Position numbers and translations under genes: made by a program
Notes under the pieces: model-generated
The model's input: the letters and a program-made list of their open reading frames with translations, nothing else
Database searches by the model: none
What the model was told of the DNA's origin: nothing
Assembly: GCA_900109895.1 (NCBI GenBank)
Contig: FOBR01000004.1
Coordinates: forward strand, 186,001 to 250,000
Origin: a bacterium A37T11
GTDB lineage: Bacteria > Bacteroidota > Bacteroidia > Sphingobacteriales > Sphingobacteriaceae
Direction: 5' to 3'
Length of the DNA: 64,000 nucleotides
Part shown: in pieces, positions 49,076 to 58,692 of the stretch
How positions within the stretch are numbered: position 1 is the stretch's first letter
How the letters are laid out: each line of letters starts with the position of its first letter

Positions 49076-50272
49076 TTAGTACAAGAATCCAAATAACCAT
49101 AGCGGGATCTTATTGCCCACGCCGGCTTCCAGTTCGTCAGCTGCGACAAATGAGTTGGGTATGCCGGCTATCTGCTTGTAGCCTTTTTGGCGACCACCAA
49201 CTTCAAAAATAAATTGTTTGTCTACCTCAAAATCGCCCTTTATGGGCAGTGATAAGTGATGCCCGGCATTAATGAGCTGCCCGGCAAAAAACGATTCACG
49301 AATACTGCCCTTGTCTGGGTTTACCATGGCTAATGCTTCAAATAGGTTGGCATTTTCCAGCAGTACTTTCCCGGGCTTTTCCAGCTTACCATAGCCTTTG
49401 CCCGATTGATAAAGATTATTGATGAGACGGGCTTTATCCAGATAATGCAGGTATTCAATGAGGGTGTTTCTGCCCATAGACAACTTTTTGCTTAGATCTG
49501 AGATATTGGGGGTAAAAGGTACGTTTTCTGCCAGGATGGCCATCAGTTCCAATATTTTCCGGATATTCTGGTAGTCGATGTGCTCTACAAAGGCCAGGTC
49601 ATACTCAATCACTAGTTTCACCACCTGCTCTAACCGGCTTGGATAGGTGTTGATGTTCTCTTTAAAAAATGGATAGTAGCCATAGGCCAGGTATTCATTA
49701 AAATACTTGAGCGGAGTAATGTCTTTTATGACAGTTTGTACCAGTTTTTCATGGTTTTTAAGCAAATCGCCCAAGGCGATTATTTCATATCGGATGCCTT
49801 TCGCATATTGCAAGAACTCCCGGAATGATAGGCCGGATAAGTGATAAATAATGGCTCGCCGGCTTAGATCAACAGGAAGCTTTAACATGTCAATGATGGA
49901 TGAGCCGGTAAAGAAGAGAGTAATTTCCCGCTTAAAATCATAGATGTTCTTAATCTCCCGGTGCCAGTCCGGATATTTATGCACTTCGTCCAAAAACAGG
50001 TATCTGCCGCCGTTAATCCGAAAAGTTTCGGCTACATCGATGAGGCTGTTTCGTGTAAAGTAGATATCATCCAAAGAAACATACAATGCTTCTGACCCGG
50101 AAAGCCCCATTTCCTTGATACGCTGCAGTAATATCGTGGTTTTCCCCGCCCCACGAGGGCCCATCAGACCAATGAGACGATTGCTCCAATCAATCTCTTC
50201 ATACAGCGTCCGCTTAAAATCAAGCGATTGTTCTGCGACGAGTTTGTTTGATTTTAGAATGAGTTCCTCCAT
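49076..50272 (-). CDS. AAA-family ATPase with C-terminal DUF4143 domain
   Basis: A 398-residue protein. An AAA_14-type P-loop core is in the first third: Walker A GPRGAGKTTILL at about residue 37, Walker B GGRYLFLDEVHKYPDWHRE at about 88, sensor FFTGSSI at about 120. The C-terminal part (about 200-398) is DUF4143, with an HTH-like DLSKKLSMGRNTLIEYL and FEVGGRQKGYKQI near the end. The family is widespread in Bacteroidota and uncharacterised; some members sit in defence or mobile contexts. Here it splits the fecR-sigma pair and is bounded by AATTGCTAT palindromes. Confidence 0.9.
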   Translation of the reverse strand: MEELILKSNKLVAEQSLDFKRTLYEEIDWSNRLIGLMGPRGAGKTTILLQRIKEMGLSGSEALYVSLDDIYFTRNSLIDVAETFRINGGRYLFLDEVHKYPDWHREIKNIYDFKREITLFFTGSSIIDMLKLPVDLSRRAIIYHLSGLSFREFLQYAKGIRYEIIALGDLLKNHEKLVQTVIKDITPLKYFNEYLAYGYYPFFKENINTYPSRLEQVVKLVIEYDLAFVEHIDYQNIRKILELMAILAENVPFTPNISDLSKKLSMGRNTLIEYLHYLDKARLINNLYQSGKGYGKLEKPGKVLLENANLFEALAMVNPDKGSIRESFFAGQLINAGHHLSLPIKGDFEVDKQFIFEVGGRQKGYKQIAGIPNSFVAADELEAGVGNKIPLWLFGFLY

Positions 50273-50276
50273 ATTG

Positions 50277-50310
50277 AATTGCTAAAATGCTCTGCAAATA
50301 TAGCATATTT
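50277..50310. repeat. imperfect TTGCTA/TAGCA palindrome at the ATPase start
   Basis: AATTGCTA and TATAGCA arms with a long spacer that also contains ATGCT. It begins 5 bp upstream of the ATPase start codon, a position that would suit autoregulation. Confidence 0.6.
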
Positions 50311-50317
50311 ATCACAA

Positions 50318-50341
50318 AATTGCTATTTGAATATAGCAATT
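50318..50341. repeat. palindrome AATTGCTAT-type, right, overlapping the sigma stop codon
   Basis: 9-bp arms (AATTGCTAT/ATAGCAATT) around 6 bases. The right arm overlaps the first two bases of the sigma gene's stop codon at 50340-50342, so the flanking repeat reaches exactly to the end of that gene. Confidence 0.8.
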
Positions 50342-50936
50342 AGGTAGCAATCAACGATGCTGATAGCAGGGCCAGCAGAATAAGCAAGCCCGGATTAAGG
50401 AGCTTGATTAAGGTTTGGGTGGCGCGGTACACGTGATTGTTAATGGCGGAGGGGCTAATACCGAGCTCCTCGCTGATCTCTTTGTAGCTTTTACCTTCCA
50501 GCTTGTGCTTCACAAACACTTCGCGTTGCCGGGGCGGAAGTTGCTGTAGGGCTTGCTGCACGATGGCGATGTTTTCTTTGCTTACCAAAGTTTCTTCAAT
50601 GTGGCTGTAATCGATCTGTGCGCCCAACAACAGATGCTCCCGCAGCTGCTCATCACGGCCAGCCCTGCGGTAAAGGTCAGTGACGAGGTTTTGGGCCATT
50701 TTATAGAGCAGGGCACCAAAAGCCTGCTCCGGGTTGATCTGCTCACGCATTTCCCATATTTTGGTGAACAGGTCCTGCAGGGCGTCTTGCGCCAGCTCAT
50801 CTGACTTGAGTAATCGAAGAAATTTTCCGGTAAGGGGCTTTTTATAATGGTGGTATAGTGCTTCGAAGGCCCGGTGGTCTCCGTTTTTGAGCTGGGCTAA
50901 CCAAACTTTCTCGTTTTCTGAACGGATAAGTTCCAT
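50340..50936 (-). CDS. ECF-type RNA polymerase sigma factor (module 2)
   Basis: A 198-residue protein. Region 2 (about residues 25-95) contains LAQDALQDLFTKIWEMREQI, region 4 (about 125-180) contains the HTH segment LEGKSYKEISEELGISPSAI. A hydrophobic C-terminal tail (LLNPGLLILLALLSASLIAT) follows. It should be controlled by the FecR of module 2 although the two genes are now separated by the ATPase gene. A predicted promoter lies just upstream. Confidence 0.92.
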   Translation of the reverse strand: MELIRSENEKVWLAQLKNGDHRAFEALYHHYKKPLTGKFLRLLKSDELAQDALQDLFTKIWEMREQINPEQAFGALLYKMAQNLVTDLYRRAGRDEQLREHLLLGAQIDYSHIEETLVSKENIAIVQQALQQLPPRQREVFVKHKLEGKSYKEISEELGISPSAINNHVYRATQTLIKLLNPGLLILLALLSASLIAT

Positions 50937-50964
50937 CGTGTTTTAAGTTATCAGGTATCGACAA

Positions 50965-50992
50965 CGAAGGTAATTTTTTTTGCCATCAAAAA
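50965..50992 (-). promoter_or_regulatory. predicted promoter of the module 2 sigma gene
   Basis: On the minus strand TTTTTG (50987-50992) and TACCTTCG (50965-50972) resemble the -33 and -7 boxes. The 14-bp spacer is shorter than the usual 18-21, so only the -7 box is convincing. Confidence 0.35.
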
Positions 50993-51058
50993 GAAATTAA
51001 TTTGCAAAAACTCGATTCGCACTACAATAAGGGGATAGTTACGTGGATTTACTTTGCC

Positions 51059-52165
51059 TTAAGGGGTTATTACCTGCATCAAGGCCGGGATACCACTGGC
51101 GTCATAACAAGAAATAGCTTCATTTGCCGGGCATTTGATTTGATAGTTTTTGGTGGTCAGCCCACGCGCTTTATCCCGGTTATTCCAGCCACAGGCTATA
51201 TTCCGGCGAAGCCAGGGCAAATATTCCGGCTTATTGCCGTCTTCTATAAGCCGGATCATGTATTGGGCCAGGATGGCGGTATAAACTCCCTGTTCTTCGC
51301 CGCCCTCAAATGGAAGGATAGATGAAGGGGCCGACAGGGTGTTCATGGTATAGTTTGCTGCAAGCACCGCATCGTCCAGGTATGCTTGCTGCCCCGTGGC
51401 CTTATATAATAGCACTGCCGACCCGATACAGGTGGCCTGGTTGTAAACGTGCGCACCCCAATCGGGGTTACCGCTCCCGTGTTTAGAGTCGGCCACCCTG
51501 CCGCTACGATTGTCAAATAAATTGTCGTGCGACCACTGGTAGATCTCTTTGGCCTTATTAAGATAGTCTTTGTCTTTGGTGATGTTATATAAGGTGGCGG
51601 CAGCTACAACGGTAGGATAATTGATACAGGACATTTTCCCCGTATTTCGCCCTTCGTGCCAATCCCAAAACATCCCCCCGCCTTTTGGGTCATAAGAACC
51701 CTGGTCGATTCCAGGCGCTCCGTACCATACCCGGTGGAAACCAGCAATGGAATGATCTAAATATTTCCTTTCACCAGTGGTTTCATAGGCATGTGCCATC
51801 GCGATGACCCACCACATAATGTCATCATAAATGAACCAAACATCCGGTTTACTGTTCCAATCGTAGTTGGCGTAATGTTTGCCACAGCCTTCATATATGT
51901 CTTCTATCAGTTGTTTATTTGCCTCGCTCTTTGTACGCTTGTAAGCATTCATGGCCATATCCCAATAGATTGCCTGGGTCCAAATGGCCCCCACAGCCTC
52001 CGGTTTGTCAGAATCCCGGTAGTAGAGCTTCCGTACCGGGTCAAATAGCTGTTTGTTGAAAGCGGCAAAAGCTTTATCGGCATCGGCCGCCGTAATAGAT
52101 GGCTGTATGCTGTCATTGCAATGGGATAGCACAAGAGACAGTGAGGTCAATAAGATGTTTAACAT
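51059..52165 (-). CDS. GH76 alpha-1,6-mannanase-like glycoside hydrolase
   Basis: A 368-residue protein. ATG at 52165 is preferred over a TTG two codons earlier. An N-terminal hydrophobic stretch (MLNILLTSLSLVLSHC) with a cysteine may be a lipoprotein signal, but the lipobox is imperfect. The rest is an alpha/alpha barrel of the GH76 type: IWTQAIYWDMAMNAYKRTKS, the two catalytic Asp residues (Asp114-Asp115 in YDDIMWW), WDWHEGRNTGKMSCINYPTV. GH76 enzymes cut alpha-1,6-mannan backbones such as those of fungi. It stands alone on its strand, 122 bp from the sigma gene, so it is not clearly part of the Sus module. Confidence 0.9.
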   Translation of the reverse strand: MLNILLTSLSLVLSHCNDSIQPSITAADADKAFAAFNKQLFDPVRKLYYRDSDKPEAVGAIWTQAIYWDMAMNAYKRTKSEANKQLIEDIYEGCGKHYANYDWNSKPDVWFIYDDIMWWVIAMAHAYETTGERKYLDHSIAGFHRVWYGAPGIDQGSYDPKGGGMFWDWHEGRNTGKMSCINYPTVVAAATLYNITKDKDYLNKAKEIYQWSHDNLFDNRSGRVADSKHGSGNPDWGAHVYNQATCIGSAVLLYKATGQQAYLDDAVLAANYTMNTLSAPSSILPFEGGEEQGVYTAILAQYMIRLIEDGNKPEYLPWLRRNIACGWNNRDKARGLTTKNYQIKCPANEAISCYDASGIPALMQVITP

Positions 52166-52348
52166 GTACAATTTATTTTTTTTTACGACAACCTCTAATT
52201 AATGGGTTTTTCTGGTTAAATCCAAATTGTATTTAAACTTCTTAGCCAGCAGCATAAAAAATTTTAATAGACATAACAAAAAAATTGGCTATAGTATCAG
52301 GATATATAAGATATTTTTACTTTTTTTGATGTTTATATAGACAAAAAA

Positions 52349-54532
52349 ATGCTTCAAAAGAAATTCATCCGTAAATGCCTCTGCACATTTACGCTTTTTC
52401 TCATTATAACGATAGCAGCAAAAGCCCAATTCGGGCAAAAGCCACAGTGGTCGGCTGATGGCAATGCACTGATGCTTATCCGCCAAGGGGAACTGGTGAG
52501 ACAAGACCTGCTTCAGGCCGGACACACAGAAGTAATCCTATCCAAAGCCAGCCTAACCCCCTTGGGGGCTACAGCTCCCTTATCACCCAGGCGGTTCAGC
52601 ATCTCTGCCGATGGACAAAAAATTCTGCTCAACACCAATACGAAACGTGTTTGGCGCTACGACACACGGGGAGATTATTGGATCTACTATATTCCGGACA
52701 AAACGTTAAAACAATTAGGAAAAGGCCTGCCTACCTCTTCGCTTATGTTTGCCAAGTTTTCTCCTGATGGCAGTAAAGCCGCTTATATAAGCGGGCACAA
52801 TTTGTATGTGGAGGATCTACGTACCGGCCTCATTACACCATTGACCAAAGATGGCACTGACCGGCTTATCCACGGTACTTTTGACTGGGCTTATGAAGAA
52901 GAGTTTGGTTGCCGTGATGGATTCAGATGGTCTCCGGACGGCAGTAAAATAGCATACTGGACTATTGACGCCCACAGCATCCGAAATTTCCTGATGATCG
53001 ACAATACCGATTCCACCTATTCCTTTACCGTTCCGGTGGAGTACCCCAAGGCTGGTGAAAACCCAAGTGCAGCCTATTTATCGGTGGTAGACCTGACGGG
53101 AAAAGCCGTAAAAATGAATATTCCCGGCGATCCTGTCCAACATTATATCCCGCGTATGGAATGGGCAGCCAATGCCAAAGAACTCATCGTGCAGCAGCTA
53201 AACCGCAAACAAAATGAAAGTAAGCTCTTTTTGGCCCAGGCGGCAAACGGAACGGCCAAAGAGATCTACAGCGAACGGGATAGTGCCTGGATCGATATCA
53301 AAGCCCGTTGGAACGACGATGATCCCAGTGGCTGGGAATGGATCGAACAAGGAAAAGCTTTTGTATGGGTTAGTGAAAAGGATGGCTGGCGCCATCTGTA
53401 CCGGATTGACCGAAACGGACATGAAAAACTCTTGACACCCGGAAACTATGATGTCATTGACCTGGCCCTGATTGATGAAAAAGGCGGTAACATATATTTT
53501 TCCGCTTCGCCAGACAATGCCACCCAAAAATACCTTTACAGTGTCAAGCTTTCGGGCGGATCTGCTAAAAAGATCAGTCCCGCCAACGAAACAGGTACAC
53601 ATGACTACACCATCTCTCCCAATGGAGCGATTGCCATGCATAGTTTCAGCAATAGCAGTGCTTTTCTTGCTGGTGAGTTGGTGAGTCTTCCCGGGCACAA
53701 GACTTTGGCTGAAGGACGTAGTAGTGCAGCAAAAGCTGGCGAACCACGTGCCGAATTCTTCAAGGTCAAGACCTCAGATAGTATTGAGATGGACGGTTGG
53801 ATGGTAAAACCCACCCATTTTGATCCGCTTAAAAAATACCCGGTGGTGTTTTATGTTTATGGCGAACCAGCCGGGCAAACCGTTACCAACACTTATGGCG
53901 TAGGGAACAACGGCCTATATAAAGGTAACATGGCCGATGACGGTTACATTTACATCTCGGTTGAAAACCGGGGAGCACCTGCCCCAAAAGGGAGTAAATG
54001 GCGCAAATCCATTTACCGTAATATTGGTACCCTCAACATACGTGACCAAGCCATGGCGGCCAAGGAAATCCTGAAATGGCCTTTTATCGACAGCAGCCGT
54101 GTGGCGGTTTGGGGATGGAGCGGGGGTGGGTCATCTACCCTCAACCTGTTGTTTCAATATCCCGATATCTATAAAACCGGTATCGCCATCGCTGCGGTGG
54201 GCAATCAACTGATGTATGACAACATTTATCAGGAACGTTACATGGGCGTGCCGCCTGAAACCACCGCAGACTTTTTACGCGGATCTCCTGTTACCCATGC
54301 GCAAGGCCTTCGCGGAAATTTGCTTTATATTCATGGCACTGGCGATGACAACGTTCATTACCAAAACGCTGAACTGCTGCTTAACGAGCTGATCAAGTAC
54401 AATAAGCAATTTCAGTTTATGGCTTACCCTAACCGAACCCATAGCATTAGTGAAGGAGCGGGAACCAGCGAACATCTTTCTACCTTATATACAAACTATT
54501 TAAAAACCCATTGCCCTCCGGGAGGAAGATAG
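52349..54532 (+). CDS. S9-family (dipeptidyl-peptidase IV-like) serine peptidase
   Basis: A 727-residue exported protein with signal peptide (ITIAAKAQ, cleavage near residue 26). A DPP-IV-type N-terminal beta-propeller (about 30-470) with FGCRDGFRWSPDGSKIAYW is followed by the alpha/beta-hydrolase domain. Catalytic Ser591 is in GWSGGG; the acid lies in GTGDDNVHY and the base is His698 in NRTHSI. It should release N-terminal dipeptides, probably Xaa-Pro. The double-Glu motif for the substrate amino group appears as YEEEFG. It is immediately followed, 5 bp on, by an M1 peptidase gene, forming a peptide-degrading pair. Confidence 0.94.
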   Translation: MLQKKFIRKCLCTFTLFLIITIAAKAQFGQKPQWSADGNALMLIRQGELVRQDLLQAGHTEVILSKASLTPLGATAPLSPRRFSISADGQKILLNTNTKRVWRYDTRGDYWIYYIPDKTLKQLGKGLPTSSLMFAKFSPDGSKAAYISGHNLYVEDLRTGLITPLTKDGTDRLIHGTFDWAYEEEFGCRDGFRWSPDGSKIAYWTIDAHSIRNFLMIDNTDSTYSFTVPVEYPKAGENPSAAYLSVVDLTGKAVKMNIPGDPVQHYIPRMEWAANAKELIVQQLNRKQNESKLFLAQAANGTAKEIYSERDSAWIDIKARWNDDDPSGWEWIEQGKAFVWVSEKDGWRHLYRIDRNGHEKLLTPGNYDVIDLALIDEKGGNIYFSASPDNATQKYLYSVKLSGGSAKKISPANETGTHDYTISPNGAIAMHSFSNSSAFLAGELVSLPGHKTLAEGRSSAAKAGEPRAEFFKVKTSDSIEMDGWMVKPTHFDPLKKYPVVFYVYGEPAGQTVTNTYGVGNNGLYKGNMADDGYIYISVENRGAPAPKGSKWRKSIYRNIGTLNIRDQAMAAKEILKWPFIDSSRVAVWGWSGGGSSTLNLLFQYPDIYKTGIAIAAVGNQLMYDNIYQERYMGVPPETTADFLRGSPVTHAQGLRGNLLYIHGTGDDNVHYQNAELLLNELIKYNKQFQFMAYPNRTHSISEGAGTSEHLSTLYTNYLKTHCPPGGR

Positions 54533-54537
54533 GGATC

Positions 54538-56196
54538 ATGAACAGAATCACCATCGCCATCAGTTTTTGGCTGCTCACGTTTCAGGGTTATGCTCAATTG
54601 CTGCAGCACAAAGAACCTGTGCTTAATAAAGCAGATACACTACGTGGTTCATTAACCTCTCCCATGCGCACTTGTTACGACATCGGCTATTACCATCTCG
54701 ACGTTAAACTGGATATCGCAAAACAAGCCATCCGCGGATCCAACCTTTTCCAATTCATGGCTGTTACTACTTTTGATAGCCTCCAATTCGACCTTTTTAA
54801 AAACTTGCAGATTGACAGCATCATCTATGATGGCAGTAAGCTGACTTACACCCGGCAATATAACGCTGTATTTATTCGTTTTCCGGAAACTATCCAAAAG
54901 GGCCAGGTCGATTCCTTCCTAGTCTACTACTCAGGGCGCCCTGTGGTTGCCAAGCGCGCACCATGGGATGGGGGCATTGTCTATTCAAAAGACAGCCATG
55001 GCAAACCCTGGGTGGCTACTGCCTGCCAGGGGCTTGGGGCCAGCGCATGGTTCCCCAACAAGGACCAGCAGGCCGACGAGGTTGACAGTGCGCTGATCAG
55101 CATTAGTGTACCAACCGGCCTCACTGACGTATCCAATGGACGCCTGCGCAGTAAAACAAATCTTAAAAACGGCTATACCCGCTTTGACTGGTTTGTAAAA
55201 AACCCGATCAGTAGTTATTGCATTTCCATGAACGTGGGTGATTATGTCAATTTTAAAGATACTTATGCTGGGGAAAAAGGACCACTTGATTTAAGCTTTT
55301 GGGTACTAAAAGAAAACCTCGAGAAAGCAAAGGCCTATTTCCCTGCCAATGTGAAATCCATGCTCAAAGCTTTTGAACATTGGTTTGGCCCCTACCCTTT
55401 TTACGAAGATAGCTACAAACTGGTGGATGCCCCTTATTTGGGCATGGAACATCAAAGTGCGGTTACCTATGGCAACCACTATGGGTTTGGCTATCTCGGA
55501 GGCGATGGTTCGGGCACCGGATGGGGTATGAAGTGGGATTTTATCATTGTTCATGAAAGCGGCCATGAATGGTTTGGCAATAACATAACCTCCAAAGACC
55601 TGGCCGATATGTGGATTCATGAAAGCTTTACCAACTATTCTGAAGCGCTCTATATTGAAAGTTATTTTGGGAAAAAGGCATCTCAGGAATACATTCACGG
55701 AAATAGGGACGGCATTTTAAACGACCAGGCAATTCAAGGACCTTTTGGTGTCAACAAGGAAGGCTCGGGTGATATGTATAATAAAGGTGGGGTTCTGCTC
55801 AACATGGTGCGCACCATGATTAATAATGACGAAAAGTGGCGGGATATCCTCCGTGGACTCAATAAAACCTTCTATCATCAAACCGTGGGTTATGATGACG
55901 TGATCAAATACATCAACCAGCAATCAGGTATGGATTTTTCGGCTGTATTTTCGCAATACCTACGCTATCCAAATATTCCCACGCTTGAAATGCGCTTGAC
56001 AGCAGGAAAGTTCCAGGCCCGATGGATAGCCGACGTCCCTAACTTTGAAATGCCGGTGAGGATCAAGGCAGGAACAGGCCCTTATCAAGTTATTAAACCT
56101 ACCTGCAAGTGGCAATCTTTTGAAATACCAGGTGCCACTAATGAAAACCTGCAGGTGGATACCTTTAATTTTTATATTGGGCTACTATTGGAATAA
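54538..56196 (+). CDS. M1-family zinc aminopeptidase
   Basis: A 552-residue protein from ATG at 54538 with signal peptide (FQGYAQ, cleavage near residue 20). An earlier in-frame start overlaps the S9 gene. It has the M1 N-terminal beta-domain (about 40-245), the substrate-binding GMEHQSAVTYG motif (about residue 302) and the zinc motif HESGH at 339-343 with the third ligand Glu 19 residues later in WIHESF. The usual HELAH alanine is replaced by Gly, as in several Bacteroidota members. It should be secreted to the periplasm. It starts 5 bp after the S9 peptidase gene. Confidence 0.93.
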   Translation: MNRITIAISFWLLTFQGYAQLLQHKEPVLNKADTLRGSLTSPMRTCYDIGYYHLDVKLDIAKQAIRGSNLFQFMAVTTFDSLQFDLFKNLQIDSIIYDGSKLTYTRQYNAVFIRFPETIQKGQVDSFLVYYSGRPVVAKRAPWDGGIVYSKDSHGKPWVATACQGLGASAWFPNKDQQADEVDSALISISVPTGLTDVSNGRLRSKTNLKNGYTRFDWFVKNPISSYCISMNVGDYVNFKDTYAGEKGPLDLSFWVLKENLEKAKAYFPANVKSMLKAFEHWFGPYPFYEDSYKLVDAPYLGMEHQSAVTYGNHYGFGYLGGDGSGTGWGMKWDFIIVHESGHEWFGNNITSKDLADMWIHESFTNYSEALYIESYFGKKASQEYIHGNRDGILNDQAIQGPFGVNKEGSGDMYNKGGVLLNMVRTMINNDEKWRDILRGLNKTFYHQTVGYDDVIKYINQQSGMDFSAVFSQYLRYPNIPTLEMRLTAGKFQARWIADVPNFEMPVRIKAGTGPYQVIKPTCKWQSFEIPGATNENLQVDTFNFYIGLLLE

Positions 56197-56229
56197 ATCA
56201 CCATTGCCCTAATTCAAATTTACACCATC

Positions 56230-58482
56230 CTACTTCATCAACTCATCCACCGTAAAGGGGTTTTTCCGGCCTTTATATTTCTCCCTGATCTTTGCCACTT
56301 GTTCTTTGCTAATCGGCGCACCCTGATTGCTCCAGGAATGACGGATAAAATTGAGTATTTGCGCAATATCTTCATCGCCATATTCATCGTTCTGACCAAT
56401 GCCAGGCATCTCGCCGGAAACTTCAGGCACCTTATACATTTTTCCTCCTACTTCCACAGGCCCAACGAGTCCGTAAAGTACAATGGGAATGAGTTTATCC
56501 GGATCGCCCTGTACCCACTGCGAGCCGTTAAATGGCGGTGCAAGCGATTTGACCCCATTTCCGTCAGCCCCATGGCATGCTGAACAGACCGAAGTAAAGA
56601 TTGCTTCACCTTTCGGATAATTCTTTTTTGCTTGTAAGGTGTTCTTTTCGCTTCCGGCAGCCTTGATCTGTGCTACCAGTGCACTCAGGCGCTTGTAAAA
56701 CGCAGAAGCCGTATCAGGATGCTTCTCTTCGAGTTTCTTCAAGTAAACAGACTCCCTGTCATGCAGGTTGCTCAATACAGCATCCAGCACATAGCGGTTG
56801 CCCGGATAATTATCTTGCAGTGTTTGGATCATCCTGTCTGCTCGCTGCGCATCGTATGGCCGCACATTATTGGCCAAATATCCAATAACCGGTGCATACA
56901 GACTGTCTTTGGCAGCCAGAATGCTATCCAAAATACTGCTAAAAGCCTGATGGTTTTCTTTACCGATCAGAGAAGGGATAACCTGAAGGGCCTGCATCCG
57001 GATATGCGTGTCACTAAGTCTGAGTAGTGGCAATACATCCCCTGCCTGTAATACATGCAGCCCCTCGAGCGTCCATAAAGCATGGATAAGCTTTAAATCA
57101 TTCGATGGATGCTGCAGCGCCTGCCGCAAAAGAGGTGTAGCAGCAGTCATTTTCCCATCGATCAGCAACTGTTGGGCTTTATCCCTTACCCACCCGTTAG
57201 CATGGCCCAACAAATCCACCAATTTAACTGCATCATGCGGCAGGGTGGTCAATGTGGGCTTTGAATCCTTGGGGAGAATGCGGTATATGCGGCCACAGGA
57301 TACCGGGTTATTCAAGTCGCGTGCTTTTATTTCTTTCTTCAGATAATCGGTCAGATAGGTTTTATGCTGAATAATGCCGTGATACATATCTACCACATAA
57401 ATGGCGCCATCCGGACCACTGTATACACTTACCGGCCTGAACCGCTCATCTGTACTACGCAGAAATTCACGCCCGGCATAAGCTTGTTTTCCTTCTACTC
57501 TGTAGCCCTTTTCTGAAAGTATATTGCGTTTGATCAAGTTGGCGGCTGGTTCTGGCGTAAAGGCATTAAATGCATAACCCTTATCAAAGAGGTCGCCGCG
57601 ATAGATTGCCGGTGCACTGGCTGCGGTAAAATTTACCAAACGAAGGCTATCGTCCAGGGTGCCCTTTACATATCCACGGTTCACGCCCGTGTTGGGCCTT
57701 GATGCATATAATCGGTTGTCGGGCACGATCTTTTCATCGTAGCCTGCCACCCGCTGTTGATGCAGGTTTTCTGCCCCCAAACCAGGCCCGAAATAGTCAC
57801 CCAATAAATTCTCTGAATTGTTGTTATAATAAAGGCGGCCATAGTTATCCTGCGTAATGCCCCACTGCCCCCTAAAATGATTTTCTTCTATCAGCCACTT
57901 ATCACCCTCTTTGCGGTATCTTTTGGATGACTTAGCATTATAGATCCAGTTATCCATCGCACGAAGCAAGCCATTAGGCTGATGCTCCACATTCCCACCT
58001 TCCGCATAGGCTGAATCAACCAATATTTTCTTTCCAGCCTTGTCGCCCGCATTATCCACATACCACAACTTAGGCGGTTCGGCAACTAGCACCCCGTTTT
58101 CAATCAGGCAAAGGGCCCTCGGCAACACCAATGAATCCAGAAAGATCTTACGGTTATCATACACGCCATCGCCATTCTTATCCTCCAGGATCACCACCTT
58201 CCCAGTGGGAGCATCCTCTCCTGTGCCTACCGTATCAGGCATGTAGCTTTGCATCTCCAGCATCCAAATGCGGCCTTTTTCGTCAAAGGTCATCGCAATG
58301 GGCGTGTTCACTAAAGGTTCAGCAGCCACCAGTTCAACTTTCAGGCCCTTTTCAACTTCCATTTTTTTCATGGACTCGCTGGCCGAAAGCACCGGCGATT
58401 CTGAAAAATCGGGTTTGGACTGACAGGAGATTACCATAACCAGACAAAACCAAAAAAAATATTTCACACAAAATTTCATCAT
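56230..58482 (-). CDS. PVC-type beta-propeller dehydrogenase with C-terminal cytochrome c
   Basis: A 750-residue lipoprotein (lipobox MVISC, Cys20). The N-terminal half (about 40-390) is the PVC-type membrane-bound dehydrogenase propeller, with LVNTPIAMTFDEKGRIWMLE and YVVDMYHGIIQHKTYL. HEAT-like helical repeats (about 410-570) follow, then a cytochrome c domain (about 620-740) with the heme motif CSACH near residue 635 and a distal Met region (SGEMPGIGQ). The sole cytochrome domain should pass electrons from an oxidised sugar or alcohol to a periplasmic acceptor. The substrate is unknown. It is convergent with the M1 peptidase gene. Confidence 0.9.
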   Translation of the reverse strand: MMKFCVKYFFWFCLVMVISCQSKPDFSESPVLSASESMKKMEVEKGLKVELVAAEPLVNTPIAMTFDEKGRIWMLEMQSYMPDTVGTGEDAPTGKVVILEDKNGDGVYDNRKIFLDSLVLPRALCLIENGVLVAEPPKLWYVDNAGDKAGKKILVDSAYAEGGNVEHQPNGLLRAMDNWIYNAKSSKRYRKEGDKWLIEENHFRGQWGITQDNYGRLYYNNNSENLLGDYFGPGLGAENLHQQRVAGYDEKIVPDNRLYASRPNTGVNRGYVKGTLDDSLRLVNFTAASAPAIYRGDLFDKGYAFNAFTPEPAANLIKRNILSEKGYRVEGKQAYAGREFLRSTDERFRPVSVYSGPDGAIYVVDMYHGIIQHKTYLTDYLKKEIKARDLNNPVSCGRIYRILPKDSKPTLTTLPHDAVKLVDLLGHANGWVRDKAQQLLIDGKMTAATPLLRQALQHPSNDLKLIHALWTLEGLHVLQAGDVLPLLRLSDTHIRMQALQVIPSLIGKENHQAFSSILDSILAAKDSLYAPVIGYLANNVRPYDAQRADRMIQTLQDNYPGNRYVLDAVLSNLHDRESVYLKKLEEKHPDTASAFYKRLSALVAQIKAAGSEKNTLQAKKNYPKGEAIFTSVCSACHGADGNGVKSLAPPFNGSQWVQGDPDKLIPIVLYGLVGPVEVGGKMYKVPEVSGEMPGIGQNDEYGDEDIAQILNFIRHSWSNQGAPISKEQVAKIREKYKGRKNPFTVDELMK

Positions 58483-58692
58483 ATTAGCGATGGCTGAATG
58501 TTTTTATATCAACGGTAAATGTACAAATTTGAAAAATAGTTGCAACTTGAATCCCTGTTATTTCAGTAACGAACTCGATACTTTAACAATACCGGCTGAT
58601 GAAATTTTATTTATAGCAGCCTTGGCATTATTCTGGTTCTGCAAAAAGAGATGTATATTGCCCAAACTCACACCTACTAACAGATCGTATTG

